DNA of 64,000 nucleotides, taken from contig NZ_JBDWLT010000009.1 of assembly GCF_039973015.1 (NCBI RefSeq), forward strand, positions 124,001-188,000, written 5' to 3'. The notes below the pieces were generated by a model. That model was not told the origin of the DNA. It did not search any database and saw nothing but the letters and a program-made list of their open reading frames with translations. This document shows, in pieces, positions 1-8,699 of this stretch (position 1 is the first letter of the stretch; every line of letters begins with the position of its first letter). Both the position numbers and the translations under genes were made by a program. This DNA comes from Parvibaculum sp039973015. Its GTDB lineage: Bacteria > Pseudomonadota > Alphaproteobacteria > Parvibaculales > Parvibaculaceae.

Positions 1-2
1 GA

Positions 3-1373
3 AGCGATGGCGCACCGGCGAGCGCTATTGGCGTGTTGCGTGCGATCGATGAGCGCCACAAGCGCGAGGAAGAGCTCGTGCGCCTGTCGACCTATGACGA
101 ACTGACAGGTCTGTTGAACCGGGTGCGCATGAAGGAAGCGCTGACGGATGCGATGATCGCTTCCCAGCGCGGCCGCCAGAATTCCGCTTTTCTGCTCATT
201 GCTGTCGATAACCTCGCTCTCATCAACGATGCCTTCGGCTTCGATGTGGCCGACGAAGTGATTGTCCATGTCGGCCAGCGGCTGACTTCGCTTGCGCGAC
301 GCGGCGATGCGCTTGGCCGCTATGCGGGTAACAAATTCGGCCTTATCCTGCGTAACTGCAATGAAGAACGGCTTGGGGGCATTTCCGAACGGCTGCTTGC
401 CGAGGTGCGCGACAAGGTTGTGATGACGGCGCGTGGTCCCGTTTCCGTCACGGTTTCAGCGGGCTCGATTGCGCTTCCCGGTCATGCATCGAGTGTCGAC
501 CAGGCGCTTGCCCGCGCGGAGGAGGCGCTCGTTGCAGCGAAGCAGCGGCTTCGCGACAGCCATGTCGTCTATACACCCTCGCGCGAACGCGAAAAGACGA
601 GGTTGCGCAACATCAATGTCGCCGACGAACTTATCACCGCCCTTAATGACAAGCGTATCCGCATTGCCTACCAGCCAATCGTCGATGCGAAGAGCGGCGA
701 GACGGTTATCTATGAATGTCTCGTTCGCATGGTGCAGCCGGACGGCAATATTCTGGCGGCCGGACATTTTGTGCCGGTGGCGGAAAAGTTGGGGCTGATC
801 GGGCTTCTCGACTATCGCGTGATGGAGCTTGCCATCCAGACGCTGCGTGAGCGGCCGGATGTCCGGCTCTCGCTCAACGTGTCCGGGCGCACGACGAGCG
901 ATCGTCTCTGGCGCGAAACGCTTGCCAGCTTCCTTGCCGCAGACAGCAACCTTGCGCGGCGGCTCGTCATCGAAATCACCGAAACGGTGGCGATCCAGGA
1001 GGTTTCGGAACTGACCGAATTCGTCGCGACCTTCCGCGATCTGGGGTGCCAGATTGCCATCGACGATTTCGGCGCGGGCTACACGTCTTTCCGCAACCTC
1101 AAGATGCTCGATGTGGACCTGGTAAAAATCGACGGATCATTCGTGATCGACCTTGTGACCAACCCAGACAATCAGTTCTTCGTGCGCACACTCGTGAACC
1201 TTGCGCAGAACTTCAACCTGCCGACGGTCGCCGAATGGGTCAGCAATGCCGAGGAAGTCGAGATGCTGAGGTCACTGGGCGTGGAATATCTCCAGGGCTT
1301 CTATCTTGGAGAGCCCGCCATGTCGTTGCCAGGATCAGTCGCGAGCTTCTCTGGCCACCGAACGGTCGCCTGA
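3..1373 (+). CDS. GGDEF/EAL cyclic-di-GMP protein, 5' end cut by the window
   Basis: The frame is open to the first base, so the gene starts upstream; an internal GTG at 33 is only the first in-window start candidate. A GGDEF domain covers roughly residues 20-175 counted from that GTG, and begins with TYDELTGLLNR. Its catalytic loop reads YAGNKFG instead of GGDEF, so cyclase activity is probably lost. The EAL domain (about 190-435) keeps the phosphodiesterase residues: ECLVR at the EAL position, LNVS, EITE, DDFGAGY, KIDGSF and LQGFYLG. The likely job is hydrolysis of cyclic-di-GMP, with the degenerate GGDEF perhaps acting as a GTP sensor (inference). A sensory region is expected upstream. It ends 3 bp from the convergent phaR. 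Confidence 0.9.
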   Translation, partial: SDGAPASAIGVLRAIDERHKREEELVRLSTYDELTGLLNRVRMKEALTDAMIASQRGRQNSAFLLIAVDNLALINDAFGFDVADEVIVHVGQRLTSLARRGDALGRYAGNKFGLILRNCNEERLGGISERLLAEVRDKVVMTARGPVSVTVSAGSIALPGHASSVDQALARAEEALVAAKQRLRDSHVVYTPSREREKTRLRNINVADELITALNDKRIRIAYQPIVDAKSGETVIYECLVRMVQPDGNILAAGHFVPVAEKLGLIGLLDYRVMELAIQTLRERPDVRLSLNVSGRTTSDRLWRETLASFLAADSNLARRLVIEITETVAIQEVSELTEFVATFRDLGCQIAIDDFGAGYTSFRNLKMLDVDLVKIDGSFVIDLVTNPDNQFFVRTLVNLAQNFNLPTVAEWVSNAEEVEMLRSLGVEYLQGFYLGEPAMSLPGSVASFSGHRTVA

Positions 1374-1376
1374 GCC

Positions 1377-2003
1377 TTACTTTTTCGACAGCGCCTCAAG
1401 CTGGGCCTGCATCTGGGAAAGCTGCTTCTTGAGTTCATCGAGCTCGTCGTCGCGCTTTTCGCCGCTTTCGGATGCCTCTGCCGGATCAGGCTTCTGCTGG
1501 TCCTTCCCCCCGCGCTCGCCTGCACCGGCGCCCGGCCGGCCAAAGGGCGAGAACATGCGCATGGCATTATCGAAAACCTCAAGATTCTGGCGAATCTGGT
1601 CCTCGAACTGGCTCAGCCGCTCGCGGCCGCCCAGCGCGCTTGTCACGCGGTTGCGCAGCTTTTCCTGCTCCTTCGAAAAGCTGTTCATGCTCATTTCGAG
1701 ATAGGACGGGATAAAGCCCTGCAGGCTGTCGCCATAGAAGCGGATCAGCTGTCTGAGGAAGTTGATCGGGAGCAGGTTCTGCCCTTTGCCCTCTTCCTCG
1801 AAAATGATCTGCGTCAGTACGGAGCGGGTGATGTCGTCGCCCGTCTTCGCATCCCGGACCACGAACTCCTTGCTCTGCTTTACCATCTCGCAGAGATGGT
1901 CGAGCGTCACATAGCTCGAGGTCGAAGTGTTGTAGAGCCGCCTGTTCGCGTATTTCTTGATAACGATGACATCATCGTCCGTGGATGAAGTCTTTTTTGC
2001 CAC
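1377..2003 (-). CDS. phaR: Polyhydroxyalkanoate synthesis repressor PhaR
   Basis: A 208-residue protein from a GTG at 2003. The N-terminal block VIVIKKYANRRLYNT followed by SSYVTLDHLCEMV is the PHB accumulation regulator DNA-binding domain. The middle (FYGDSLQGFIPSYLEMSM) matches the second PHB_acc domain, and the C-terminus is charged and ends in a coiled coil (DELKKQLSQMQAQLEAL). In relatives PhaR senses PHB granules and represses phasin, pha and its own genes. The frame also opens further upstream to 2111, but that extension is unlike the family. Divergent from phaA-phaB, with TGC-rich sequence between them that suits autoregulation. Confidence 0.93.
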   Translation of the reverse strand: MAKKTSSTDDDVIVIKKYANRRLYNTSTSSYVTLDHLCEMVKQSKEFVVRDAKTGDDITRSVLTQIIFEEEGKGQNLLPINFLRQLIRFYGDSLQGFIPSYLEMSMNSFSKEQEKLRNRVTSALGGRERLSQFEDQIRQNLEVFDNAMRMFSPFGRPGAGAGERGGKDQQKPDPAEASESGEKRDDELDELKKQLSQMQAQLEALSKK

Positions 2004-2070
2004 GGCTGTCCCAATCTCTCGTTTTACAATGTTGTCGCATCGGGCCCACCTTTTTACGGGTGACGGCATT

Positions 2071-2136
2071 TTGCTTGCCGCAACGGTCCCTTGCCCCCTG
2101 TCATTTGGCATTGTGACGCGGTATTGTTGCGGTGCG
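2071..2136. promoter_or_regulatory. Candidate PhaR operator region between phaR and phaA
   Basis: The phaR-phaA intergenic stretch holds TTGC-N5-GCAA at 2071-2083 and the 12-mer TGTTGCGGTGCG at 2125-2136, followed by more TGC/GCA words. The same 12-mer lies just downstream of the putative etfB -10 box (35921-35932). PhaR proteins of Paracoccus and Rhodobacter bind TGC/GCA-rich sites in this type of intergenic region. Assignment to PhaR is inference. Confidence 0.4.
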
Positions 2137-2266
2137 CAAGCCCCGCATTGCGATGCACCGAAAACAGCGCTACCGCGTCCCGGCCATCTGCAGCCGGCAA
2201 CCGCGGGCGCCGGGCGGGAGCCACATAATCTTTCGGCCCGTCGAGGCCGGTTCCAGGGAGCAAGCC

Positions 2267-3454
2267 ATGAGCAAATCCGGTACCGAGGTGGTCATTGTCG
2301 GCGCGGCGCGTACGCCCGTCGGCTCATTCAACGGCGCTCTCTCGGGCCTGCCCGCGCATGAACTTGGCCGTATCGCCGTTTCTTCGGCCATCGAGCGGGC
2401 GGGGATCGAAAAGGATGCGGTTTCCGAGGTCATCCTCGGCCAGATCCTGCAGGCCGGTCAGGGCCAGAATCCGGCTCGCCAGGCCTCTATCAATTCCGGG
2501 CTTCCCGTTGAAGTGCCGGCCTGGGGCGTCAACCAGCTTTGCGGCTCGGGGCTTCGCGCCGTTGCGCTCGGATATCAGGCCATCGTCAATGGCGACAGCG
2601 AGGTCGTGGTCTCGGGCGGTCAGGAAAGCATGAGCCAGGCGCCTCATGCAGCCTATCTCCGCGCGGGCCAGAAAATGGGCGATATGCAGTTCGTCGATAC
2701 GATGATCCGGGACGGGCTCTGGGATGCCTTCAATGGCTATCACATGGGGCAGACCGCCGAGAATGTCGCCGCGCGCTGGCAGATCACGCGCGAGGAACAG
2801 GATGCTTTTGCCGTTGCCTCGCAGAACAAGGCGGAGGCCGCGCAGAAGGCCGGCCGTTTCAAGGATGAAATCGTTCCCGTCACCATCAAGTCGCGCAAGG
2901 GCGAGACGGTGGTCGACAGCGACGAGTTCATCAAGCATGGCGTGACACTCGAAGGTATTCAGGGCCTGAAGCCTGCCTTCCAGAAGGATGGCGGTACGGT
3001 GACGGCGGCGAATGCGTCCGGCATCAATGATGGCGCTGCCGCAGTTGTGCTGATGAGCGCGGAACGCGCTGAAAAGGAAGGCCACAAGGTGCTCGGCCGC
3101 ATCGTCTCCTGGGCGCAGGCGGGCGTCGATCCGGCCGTCATGGGAACGGGACCGATCCCGGCCTCGCGCGCGGCGCTCAAGAAGGCGGGCTGGACGGTCG
3201 ACGATCTCGATCTCGTGGAAGCCAACGAGGCCTTTGCGGCGCAGGCACTTGCGGTCAACAAGGATCTCGGCTGGAACCCGGAGATCGTCAATGTGAATGG
3301 CGGTGCGATTTCCATCGGCCATCCGATCGGCGCGTCCGGTGCCCGCGTCTTTGTCACGCTTCTTCACGAAATGGAGAAGCGCGATGCGAAGAAAGGGCTC
3401 GCCACGCTCTGCATTGGCGGTGGCATGGGTATCGCACTTTGCGTCGAACGCTGA
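2267..3454 (+). CDS. phaA: Acetyl-CoA acetyltransferase (beta-ketothiolase)
   Basis: A 395-residue thiolase that condenses two acetyl-CoA to acetoacetyl-CoA, feeding PHB synthesis and the ethylmalonyl-CoA pathway. The start is MSKSGTEVVIVGAARTPVG at 2267. The acyl-accepting cysteine lies in NQLCGSGLRAV (about Cys92), the active-site histidine in GHPIGASGAR, and the second catalytic cysteine in CIGGGMG near the C-terminus. Length and motifs are those of biosynthetic thiolases. phaB follows 46 bp downstream on the same strand, as in classical phaAB operons. Confidence 0.95.
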   Translation: MSKSGTEVVIVGAARTPVGSFNGALSGLPAHELGRIAVSSAIERAGIEKDAVSEVILGQILQAGQGQNPARQASINSGLPVEVPAWGVNQLCGSGLRAVALGYQAIVNGDSEVVVSGGQESMSQAPHAAYLRAGQKMGDMQFVDTMIRDGLWDAFNGYHMGQTAENVAARWQITREEQDAFAVASQNKAEAAQKAGRFKDEIVPVTIKSRKGETVVDSDEFIKHGVTLEGIQGLKPAFQKDGGTVTAANASGINDGAAAVVLMSAERAEKEGHKVLGRIVSWAQAGVDPAVMGTGPIPASRAALKKAGWTVDDLDLVEANEAFAAQALAVNKDLGWNPEIVNVNGGAISIGHPIGASGARVFVTLLHEMEKRDAKKGLATLCIGGGMGIALCVER

Positions 3455-3500
3455 GCTTTGCATCGGCTTACAGAAACTTCCAGGACGGGGATAACCGACA

Positions 3501-4226
3501 ATGACCAAAGTTGCGCTCGTGACGGGCGGTACACGCGGCATCGGCGCCGCGATTTCGGTCGCGCTGAAGAATGCCGGCTACAAGGTGGCCGCCAACTATG
3601 CCGGCAACGATGAAGCAGCGGCGGCCTTCTCGAAAGAGCATGGTGTCAATGTCTACAAGTGGAATGTGGGCGACTATGACGCGTGCGTGAAAGGCATTGG
3701 CTCGGTCGAGGCAGAACTCGGTCCGGTCGATGTGCTGGTCAACAATGCGGGCATTACGCGAGACGGCATGCTGCACAAGATGACGCCCGCGCAGTGGCGC
3801 GAGGTCATGGCCGTCGATCTCGATTCCATGTTCAACATGTGCCAGCCGCTCATCAACGGCATGCGCGAGCGCGGTTTCGGGCGCATCGTCAACATCTCGT
3901 CGATCAATGGCCAGAAGGGCCAGATGGGGCAGACCAATTATTCCGCGGCGAAGGCCGGCGTCATCGGCTTTACCAAGGCGCTGGCGCAGGAAGTTGCGCG
4001 CAAGGGAGTCACGGTGAACTGCATTGCGCCGGGCTATGTCGACACCGACATGGTGGCGGCGGTGCCGGAAAAGGTGCTGGAAGGCATCATCTCGACGATC
4101 CCGGTCGGCCGCCTCGGCAAGGCGGAGGAAATCGCGCATTGCGTTGCCTTCCTTGCCGACGAGAAGGCGAGCTTCGTTACCGGTGCCACGATCACGGCAA
4201 ATGGCGCGCAGTACATCGCGGGATAG
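3501..4226 (+). CDS. phaB: Acetoacetyl-CoA reductase (NADPH-dependent)
   Basis: A 241-residue short-chain dehydrogenase. It has the cofactor motif TGGTRGIG (residues 8-15), NNAG at 81-84, serine in NISSING, and the catalytic YSAAK with Tyr147 and Lys151. It reduces acetoacetyl-CoA to (R)-3-hydroxybutyryl-CoA. The region RDGMLHKMTPAQWREVM is typical of PhaB rather than FabG, and the position directly after phaA supports the call. A strong hairpin terminator follows. Confidence 0.94.
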   Translation: MTKVALVTGGTRGIGAAISVALKNAGYKVAANYAGNDEAAAAFSKEHGVNVYKWNVGDYDACVKGIGSVEAELGPVDVLVNNAGITRDGMLHKMTPAQWREVMAVDLDSMFNMCQPLINGMRERGFGRIVNISSINGQKGQMGQTNYSAAKAGVIGFTKALAQEVARKGVTVNCIAPGYVDTDMVAAVPEKVLEGIISTIPVGRLGKAEEIAHCVAFLADEKASFVTGATITANGAQYIAG

Positions 4227-4246
4227 GCTCTCCCGCATATGACAAG

Positions 4247-4277
4247 AAAACGCCCCGGATATCTCCGGGGCGTTTTT
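4247..4277. terminator. Rho-independent terminator after phaB
   Basis: The perfect stem AACGCCCCGGA / TCCGGGGCGTT with a 3-base loop is followed by a T run and preceded by an A run. It can therefore work on both strands and separates phaAB from the convergent DUF882 gene. Confidence 0.88.
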
Positions 4278-4281
4278 CGTT

Positions 4282-4923
4282 TCAGCCGCTTTGCTGTTCG
4301 ATTTTCTCTTGCATCCGGTCGTATTCGTCGTCGCGACCGGCGCGTGGCATGCCGGGATAGAGCCAGCTGTCGGGCGGGCCGATATCGACATGAGCATAAG
4401 GCGTCTTTGTCGGGTAGAAGCCCGCGCCACCCTTGCCGAGTTTTTTTGCCACGCGGTAAACCTCTTCGGGGTCGAGGAAATCCTGCGTGATGTCCATCGC
4501 CATGCCGCGCATGTGGAAGCTGCCGGGATCGACGCCGTTGCCGCGATGGAAGAGCCAGTCGTTCGTTTCCGGCGAGCGATAGCCGGACATGGTGTAAATC
4601 GGGTTCTTCGAGCGCGTATTGGTGTCGATCTCCCAGAGCAGGTCGAGAAGGCCCGGATGCACGTCATGGACGCCGCCCGTGCGCAGGTCGCGCATGAACC
4701 ACGAGACGCGCTTCAACGCATCCTCTTCGTAGCCCTTGTCCGTCCAGTAGGTAACGGTGAGCTTTTCGCCTGAGTTGAGGCTCTGGAGCCGGAGCGTCCG
4801 TTTGTGCGGCGTGTCCGCGCGAAGGATGGAAGGCGCCGCCAGAAGACCCGCCACGCCAAGGCCCAGTGCAAGCGCCTTGCGGCGTGTCGGCAGAAAAAGT
4901 CCCGATGCGGATTTTTCGATCAT
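4282..4923 (-). CDS. Secreted YcbK/DUF882-type peptidoglycan endopeptidase
   Basis: A 213-residue protein of the DUF882 (M15-like) family. The N-terminus carries a twin-arginine-like signal (TRRKALALG followed by a hydrophobic run and an AxA-type site), pointing to export after folding. The zinc-binding signature is seen in SGYRSPETN, HMRGMAMDI and AHVDIG, giving the expected His/Asp/His set. Family members cleave peptide cross-links in murein. It lies 9 bp downstream of the polysaccharide deacetylase gene on the same strand, so both are probably one cell-envelope operon. Confidence 0.82.
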   Translation of the reverse strand: MIEKSASGLFLPTRRKALALGLGVAGLLAAPSILRADTPHKRTLRLQSLNSGEKLTVTYWTDKGYEEDALKRVSWFMRDLRTGGVHDVHPGLLDLLWEIDTNTRSKNPIYTMSGYRSPETNDWLFHRGNGVDPGSFHMRGMAMDITQDFLDPEEVYRVAKKLGKGGAGFYPTKTPYAHVDIGPPDSWLYPGMPRAGRDDEYDRMQEKIEQQSG

Positions 4924-4932
4924 GGCAAAAGG

Positions 4933-5829
4933 CTACTGGAGGGCGGTTTGGGGCTCAAGCGACGGTTTCAAGGCGGCGCCCAGGGTTGCTCCTGGTTCGG
5001 AAGGAGCGTCCGCGCGGCGGACAGGACGTATGAGGGGATCGGGCGCGGCAGCGGCAAGGGCGCGCGCGCCTTCTTCCGGCGCAAGCCGGGCGAAGCTGTA
5101 GCCGTCCGCGCGCAATGCCTCGATCAGGCCGGAAAGCATGGCGGCCGTTCGCGGCTTGGTGTCGTGGAGGATCAGGATGCCGCGCCCTACATAAGCGATG
5201 TTGCGCAGCGCCCGGATGCGCACCTGCGCGGAGCTGATCGATTTCCAGTCATCCGCGCCGAATTCGCAGGAGAAGGTTGCGATGTTGCGTTCGCCGAGCC
5301 AGCCGATCAGCGTCTTGCTGTCATTGAGGCCGGGAAAGCGGAAGAAGGGCGCAAGCCTTTCGCGGTCGGCGGCAGGCGCGCTTGCAAGCGCCGTCTCCAC
5401 CGCGTCGAAACCGCGCCGGATCTGGCTTTGCGCGTTCGCAGGCGAGTAATGACGGAGGTTGTTCGGGTGGGACCAGCTATGGGTGCCGATGGTGTGGCCG
5501 CGCGCCGCCACCTCGCGCACGATGTCTGGATGCCTTTCGGCGTAGATCCCGACCATGAAGAAGGTCGCCTTCACACAATGCCGGTCGAGAATATCGAGAA
5601 TAAGCGGCGTCGTGTCGGGGTTGGGACCATCGTCGAAGGTGAGTGCGACCTGCTTGAGGCCTAGGCCCGCGGACCGGGGATATTGCATCCCGCCATAGGC
5701 AGGGCCGCCCTTTGTCGGGAGCGTGACCACGGAAGTCTCTTGCTCGCAGGCCGGGTTTTGCGCGCGCGCGGGCAGGCTCGCGCAGAAAAGCGCGGCCAGC
5801 ATACTCGCTGCGGCGAGAACGGATTTCAC
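4933..5829 (-). CDS. Secreted polysaccharide deacetylase (NodB homology)
   Basis: A 298-residue protein with a Sec signal (MKSVLAAASMLAALFCASLPARA). The NodB domain shows motif 1 ALTFDDGPNPD (catalytic and metal Asp pair), motif 2 GTHSWSHPN (metal histidines), motif 3 FFRFPG and the late histidine in ILILHDT. It belongs to the carbohydrate esterase 4 clan, which removes N- or O-acetyl groups from peptidoglycan or other glycans in the periplasm. The substrate cannot be told from sequence. First gene of a two-gene unit with the DUF882 protein. Confidence 0.88.
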   Translation of the reverse strand: MKSVLAAASMLAALFCASLPARAQNPACEQETSVVTLPTKGGPAYGGMQYPRSAGLGLKQVALTFDDGPNPDTTPLILDILDRHCVKATFFMVGIYAERHPDIVREVAARGHTIGTHSWSHPNNLRHYSPANAQSQIRRGFDAVETALASAPAADRERLAPFFRFPGLNDSKTLIGWLGERNIATFSCEFGADDWKSISSAQVRIRALRNIAYVGRGILILHDTKPRTAAMLSGLIEALRADGYSFARLAPEEGARALAAAAPDPLIRPVRRADAPSEPGATLGAALKPSLEPQTALQ

Positions 5830-5936
5830 CTTGAGCCCCCCACGGACCGGCGACGGTATCTATCGGCCCAGTCTAGCGGGCCCGCCGCTTTCGGCCAGCG
5901 CAGAGGGGCAACAGGAGCGGTGAAAAAGAAACAGGG

Positions 5937-6374
5937 TTAAGTGGCGGGCGTCCATCCGGGTTCCGCCATCTCGAAGCCCGCGAATTCGAAGCCGGGGGCG
6001 ACCGTGCAGCCCACCAGCGTCCACAGGCCGAGCGGTTCGGCCGCCTGCCAGGCATTCGCCGGGATCACGATTTGGGGGCGTTCGCCTGCGTCGAGGTTCT
6101 GGCCGAGAAGCAGGGTTTCGGGCTTTTGCCCTTCCACATGGCGTGACAGGGCGAGCGGCCCCCCCGCGTACCAATGCCAGATTTCGGCAGCGTCGACACG
6201 GTGCCAGTGGGATCGCTCGCTTTCCTTCAGCAGGTAGTAGATGGCGGTCGAATGGGCGCGCGTACCGCCTGCCGTGTCGCGAAAGGTTTCGGCAAAATGG
6301 CCGCCTTCCGGGTGCGGTTCCATGCCGAGAAGTTCGATGATGGCGTCGGCGTCCAGGCCGGCGAATGAAGGCAT
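5937..6374 (-). CDS. Cupin_5 (DUF985) family protein
   Basis: A 145-residue cupin. It has ELLGMEPHPEGGHFAETFRD near the N-terminus, then SHWHRVDAAEIWHWYAGGPL, PQIVIPANAWQAAEP and GCTVAPGFEFAGFEM, the conserved blocks of DUF985. I place the start at the ATG at 6374, where the next in-frame residues (MPSFAGLDAD) begin the family pattern; upstream extension would run into gloB. Its stop-start spacing to gloB is 1 bp, so the two are cotranscribed. The function is unknown; some relatives are thought to be sugar epimerase-like. Confidence 0.85.
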   Translation of the reverse strand: MPSFAGLDADAIIELLGMEPHPEGGHFAETFRDTAGGTRAHSTAIYYLLKESERSHWHRVDAAEIWHWYAGGPLALSRHVEGQKPETLLLGQNLDAGERPQIVIPANAWQAAEPLGLWTLVGCTVAPGFEFAGFEMAEPGWTPAT

Positions 6375-6375
6375 A

Positions 6376-7146
6376 TCAGAAATTGTCCTTTCGCTTGCGG
6401 GTTTCGGCGAAGACCTCGACATCGTTTGCCGCGTCGAGCCCGATGGTGCGGCGAAGGTCCGGGCTTGCCGCACGCAGGAAGGGGTTTGTCTTCTTTTCGA
6501 GGCCGATGGTGGTCGGCACGGTCCATTCACCGCGCGCGCGCATCTCGTCGATCTCCCTGGCACGGGCGACGAGGGCGGCATTGTCGGGCTCGACTGAAAG
6601 GGCGAAGCGCGCATTCGCCTGCGTATATTCATGTGCGCAATAGACGACCGTATCGTCGGGAAGTTCCATCAGCTTGCCGAGCGATGTCCACATTTGTTGC
6701 GGTGTACCCTCGAAGAGCCGTCCGCAGCCCAGCGCAAAGAGCGTGTCGCCTACGAAGGCAATGTGTTCTTCGTCGAAGCTGTAGGCGATATGGCCGCTGG
6801 TGTGCCCCGGCACGTCGATCACGCGGGCGCGCGCCGCGCCCAGTTCCACGATGTCGCCTTCACTCACGGCGCGGTCGATGGCGGGGATTTTGTCCTTCTC
6901 GCCTTTCGGGCCGATGACGATGCAGCCGGTCTTCTCCTTGAGTTCCGCATTGCCGCCTGCATGGTCGTAATGGTGATGGGTGTTGAGGATATGGGTGAGT
7001 TTCCAGCCCTTCTCCTCAAGAGCGGCAAGGATCGGCTTCACTTCCGGTGTATCGATTGCAGCCGTTGCGCCGGAAGAAGGCTCGTGGACCAGATAGCCGT
7101 AATTGTCGTTCAGGCAGGGAAACTGGTGAATTTCGAGCTTTGCCAT
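6376..7146 (-). CDS. gloB: Hydroxyacylglutathione hydrolase (glyoxalase II)
   Basis: A 256-residue metallo-beta-lactamase-fold hydrolase. It has the dinuclear metal motif THHHYDHAGG, DVPGHTSGHIAY, a metal-bridging aspartate in FVGDTLFALGCGRLFEG, and the C-terminal glutathione-binding region around YCAHEYTQANARFA. It hydrolyses S-lactoylglutathione to D-lactate and glutathione in methylglyoxal detoxification. Full length for the family. Followed at 1 bp by the cupin gene and divergent from the methyltransferase gene. Confidence 0.95.
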   Translation of the reverse strand: MAKLEIHQFPCLNDNYGYLVHEPSSGATAAIDTPEVKPILAALEEKGWKLTHILNTHHHYDHAGGNAELKEKTGCIVIGPKGEKDKIPAIDRAVSEGDIVELGAARARVIDVPGHTSGHIAYSFDEEHIAFVGDTLFALGCGRLFEGTPQQMWTSLGKLMELPDDTVVYCAHEYTQANARFALSVEPDNAALVARAREIDEMRARGEWTVPTTIGLEKKTNPFLRAASPDLRRTIGLDAANDVEVFAETRKRKDNF

Positions 7147-7301
7147 CTCATCTCCTTCGGTGGCACATCGGCGGTGGGCGCTATCGGGATCGTTTGCCTC
7201 CCGTTAGTCTCGCCCGATATAGGCTTTCCCGCTTAGGGTAGAGGTCTTGGCCGCCCGCGTGAACCCGGTGCTTCAATGCCGGATTTGCTGGAGTTTATTT
7301 C

Positions 7302-8069
7302 GTGCAGATGGATGTGATCGACCTTCGCGATTTTTACGGCCGCCCGCTCGGGCGCGTCGCGCAGCACCATATTGCGCGCCGAGTGGAGCAGATATGGCCC
7401 GATGTGCGGGGGCTCAATGTACTTGGTCTCGGCTTTGCGACGCCCTATCTCGCACCCTTCGTGGGCAAGGCGGAGCGTACCATCGGCCTCATGCCGGCGC
7501 GTCAGGGGGTTATGCAGTGGCCAGCGAACGGAAAGTGCCTCACCGGTCTTGTCGACGAACGCGAATTGCCGCTGCCCGATGAAAGTATGGACCGTGTGCT
7601 GCTGGTTCACGGGCTTGAGGCGAGCGAATCCAAGCGCGGGCTGTTGCGCCAGATATGGCGCGTTCTGGCGCCGGGCGGGCGGCTGCTTATTGTGGTGCCG
7701 AACCGTCGCGGCCTGTGGGCGCGGCGCGAGGCGACGCCTTTCGGTCACGGGCAGCCCTTCTCGCGCAGCCAGATTACGCAGCTTCTCCGCGAATCGATGT
7801 TCTCGCCGTCGGACTGGGAAGTGGCGCTTTTCGTCCCGCCTTTCGACTGGCGTCCGCTGCTTCGTTCGGCGTCCGCCTGGGAGCGGGCGGGCCATATGCT
7901 CTGGCCGCGTTTTTCCGGTGTCATCATGGTGGAGGCGACGAAGCAGATCTATGCCGCGACGCCGCTGCCGGCATCGCGCAAGATGAAGTCCAGGGTTCGG
8001 GCGATTGCGCCGCTGCCCACGCCTGCGCCCGCCCCGGCGCGCGCCGTCCTGCCGGAAGACGGAGACTGA
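7302..8069 (+). CDS. Class I SAM-dependent methyltransferase
   Basis: A 255-residue protein. The GTG at 7302 is preceded by GGAG at a good 7-base spacing; an ATG at 7308 is an alternative start. The SAM-binding motif is degenerate (NVLGLGFATPY), followed by DRVLLVHGLE and the post-motif LAPGGRLLIVVPNRRG typical of class I methyltransferases. The C-terminus is proline/alanine-rich and probably unstructured. The substrate is unknown. It sits divergent from gloB and convergent with metW, 3 bp from its end. Confidence 0.8.
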   Translation: MQMDVIDLRDFYGRPLGRVAQHHIARRVEQIWPDVRGLNVLGLGFATPYLAPFVGKAERTIGLMPARQGVMQWPANGKCLTGLVDERELPLPDESMDRVLLVHGLEASESKRGLLRQIWRVLAPGGRLLIVVPNRRGLWARREATPFGHGQPFSRSQITQLLRESMFSPSDWEVALFVPPFDWRPLLRSASAWERAGHMLWPRFSGVIMVEATKQIYAATPLPASRKMKSRVRAIAPLPTPAPAPARAVLPEDGD

Positions 8070-8072
8070 TCT

Positions 8073-8699
8073 TCAGGTGTTCCGCGAAAGCAGGAAAACG
8101 GCGTCATTCGCAAAAAGATTGGCGAAGATGCCCGGATTGGAAATGCGCCGTGCCTTGTTTTTGGTCACGATCAGCGCGTCCTCTATTTCAAGGCCGAGTT
8201 CATCGCAGAGCGAGGCGAAGTCGAGCACTGTACAGAGGTGGATGTTTGGCGTGTCGTACCAGGAATAGCCGAGCGAACGTGTTTCCGGCATACGTCCGCT
8301 GAAGAGGAGCTTCAGCCGTACGCGCCAATTGCCGAAATTCGGAAAAGACACGATGACATGGCGGCCGATGCGTTTCATTTCGCGCAGCACCGCCTTCGGA
8401 TTGCGCGTCGCCTGGATCGTCTGGCTGAGGATCACATAGTCGAAGGCGTCGTCGGGATAATCGGAGAGGTCTGTGTCGGCATCGCCCTGCACCACGGCAA
8501 GGCCGCGCGCCACGCTTGCGTTCACGCCTTCCTGGCTCAGTTCCACGCCGCGGCCGTCGATATCCTTCTGCGAGCGCAGCAGGGCGAGCAGGTCGCCGTC
8601 GCCGCAGCCGACATCGAGCACGCGGCTTTCCGGTGCGATCATCTGGGCGATGAGATCGAGGTCTATGCGGCCCGTGTCGAGGCCATATCCGTTGCTCAT
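8073..8699 (-). CDS. metW: Methionine biosynthesis protein MetW
   Basis: A 208-residue methyltransferase-like protein with VLDVGCGDGDLLALL (SAM site), VVQGDADTDL and the MetW-typical YVILSQTIQATRNP, then SFPNFGNWRVR. MetW accompanies MetX and is required for, or activates, homoserine acetylation in several proteobacteria. Its start overlaps the metX stop by 4 bases (ATGA), so the two are translationally coupled. Confidence 0.94.
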   Translation of the reverse strand: MSNGYGLDTGRIDLDLIAQMIAPESRVLDVGCGDGDLLALLRSQKDIDGRGVELSQEGVNASVARGLAVVQGDADTDLSDYPDDAFDYVILSQTIQATRNPKAVLREMKRIGRHVIVSFPNFGNWRVRLKLLFSGRMPETRSLGYSWYDTPNIHLCTVLDFASLCDELGLEIEDALIVTKNKARRISNPGIFANLFANDAVFLLSRNT

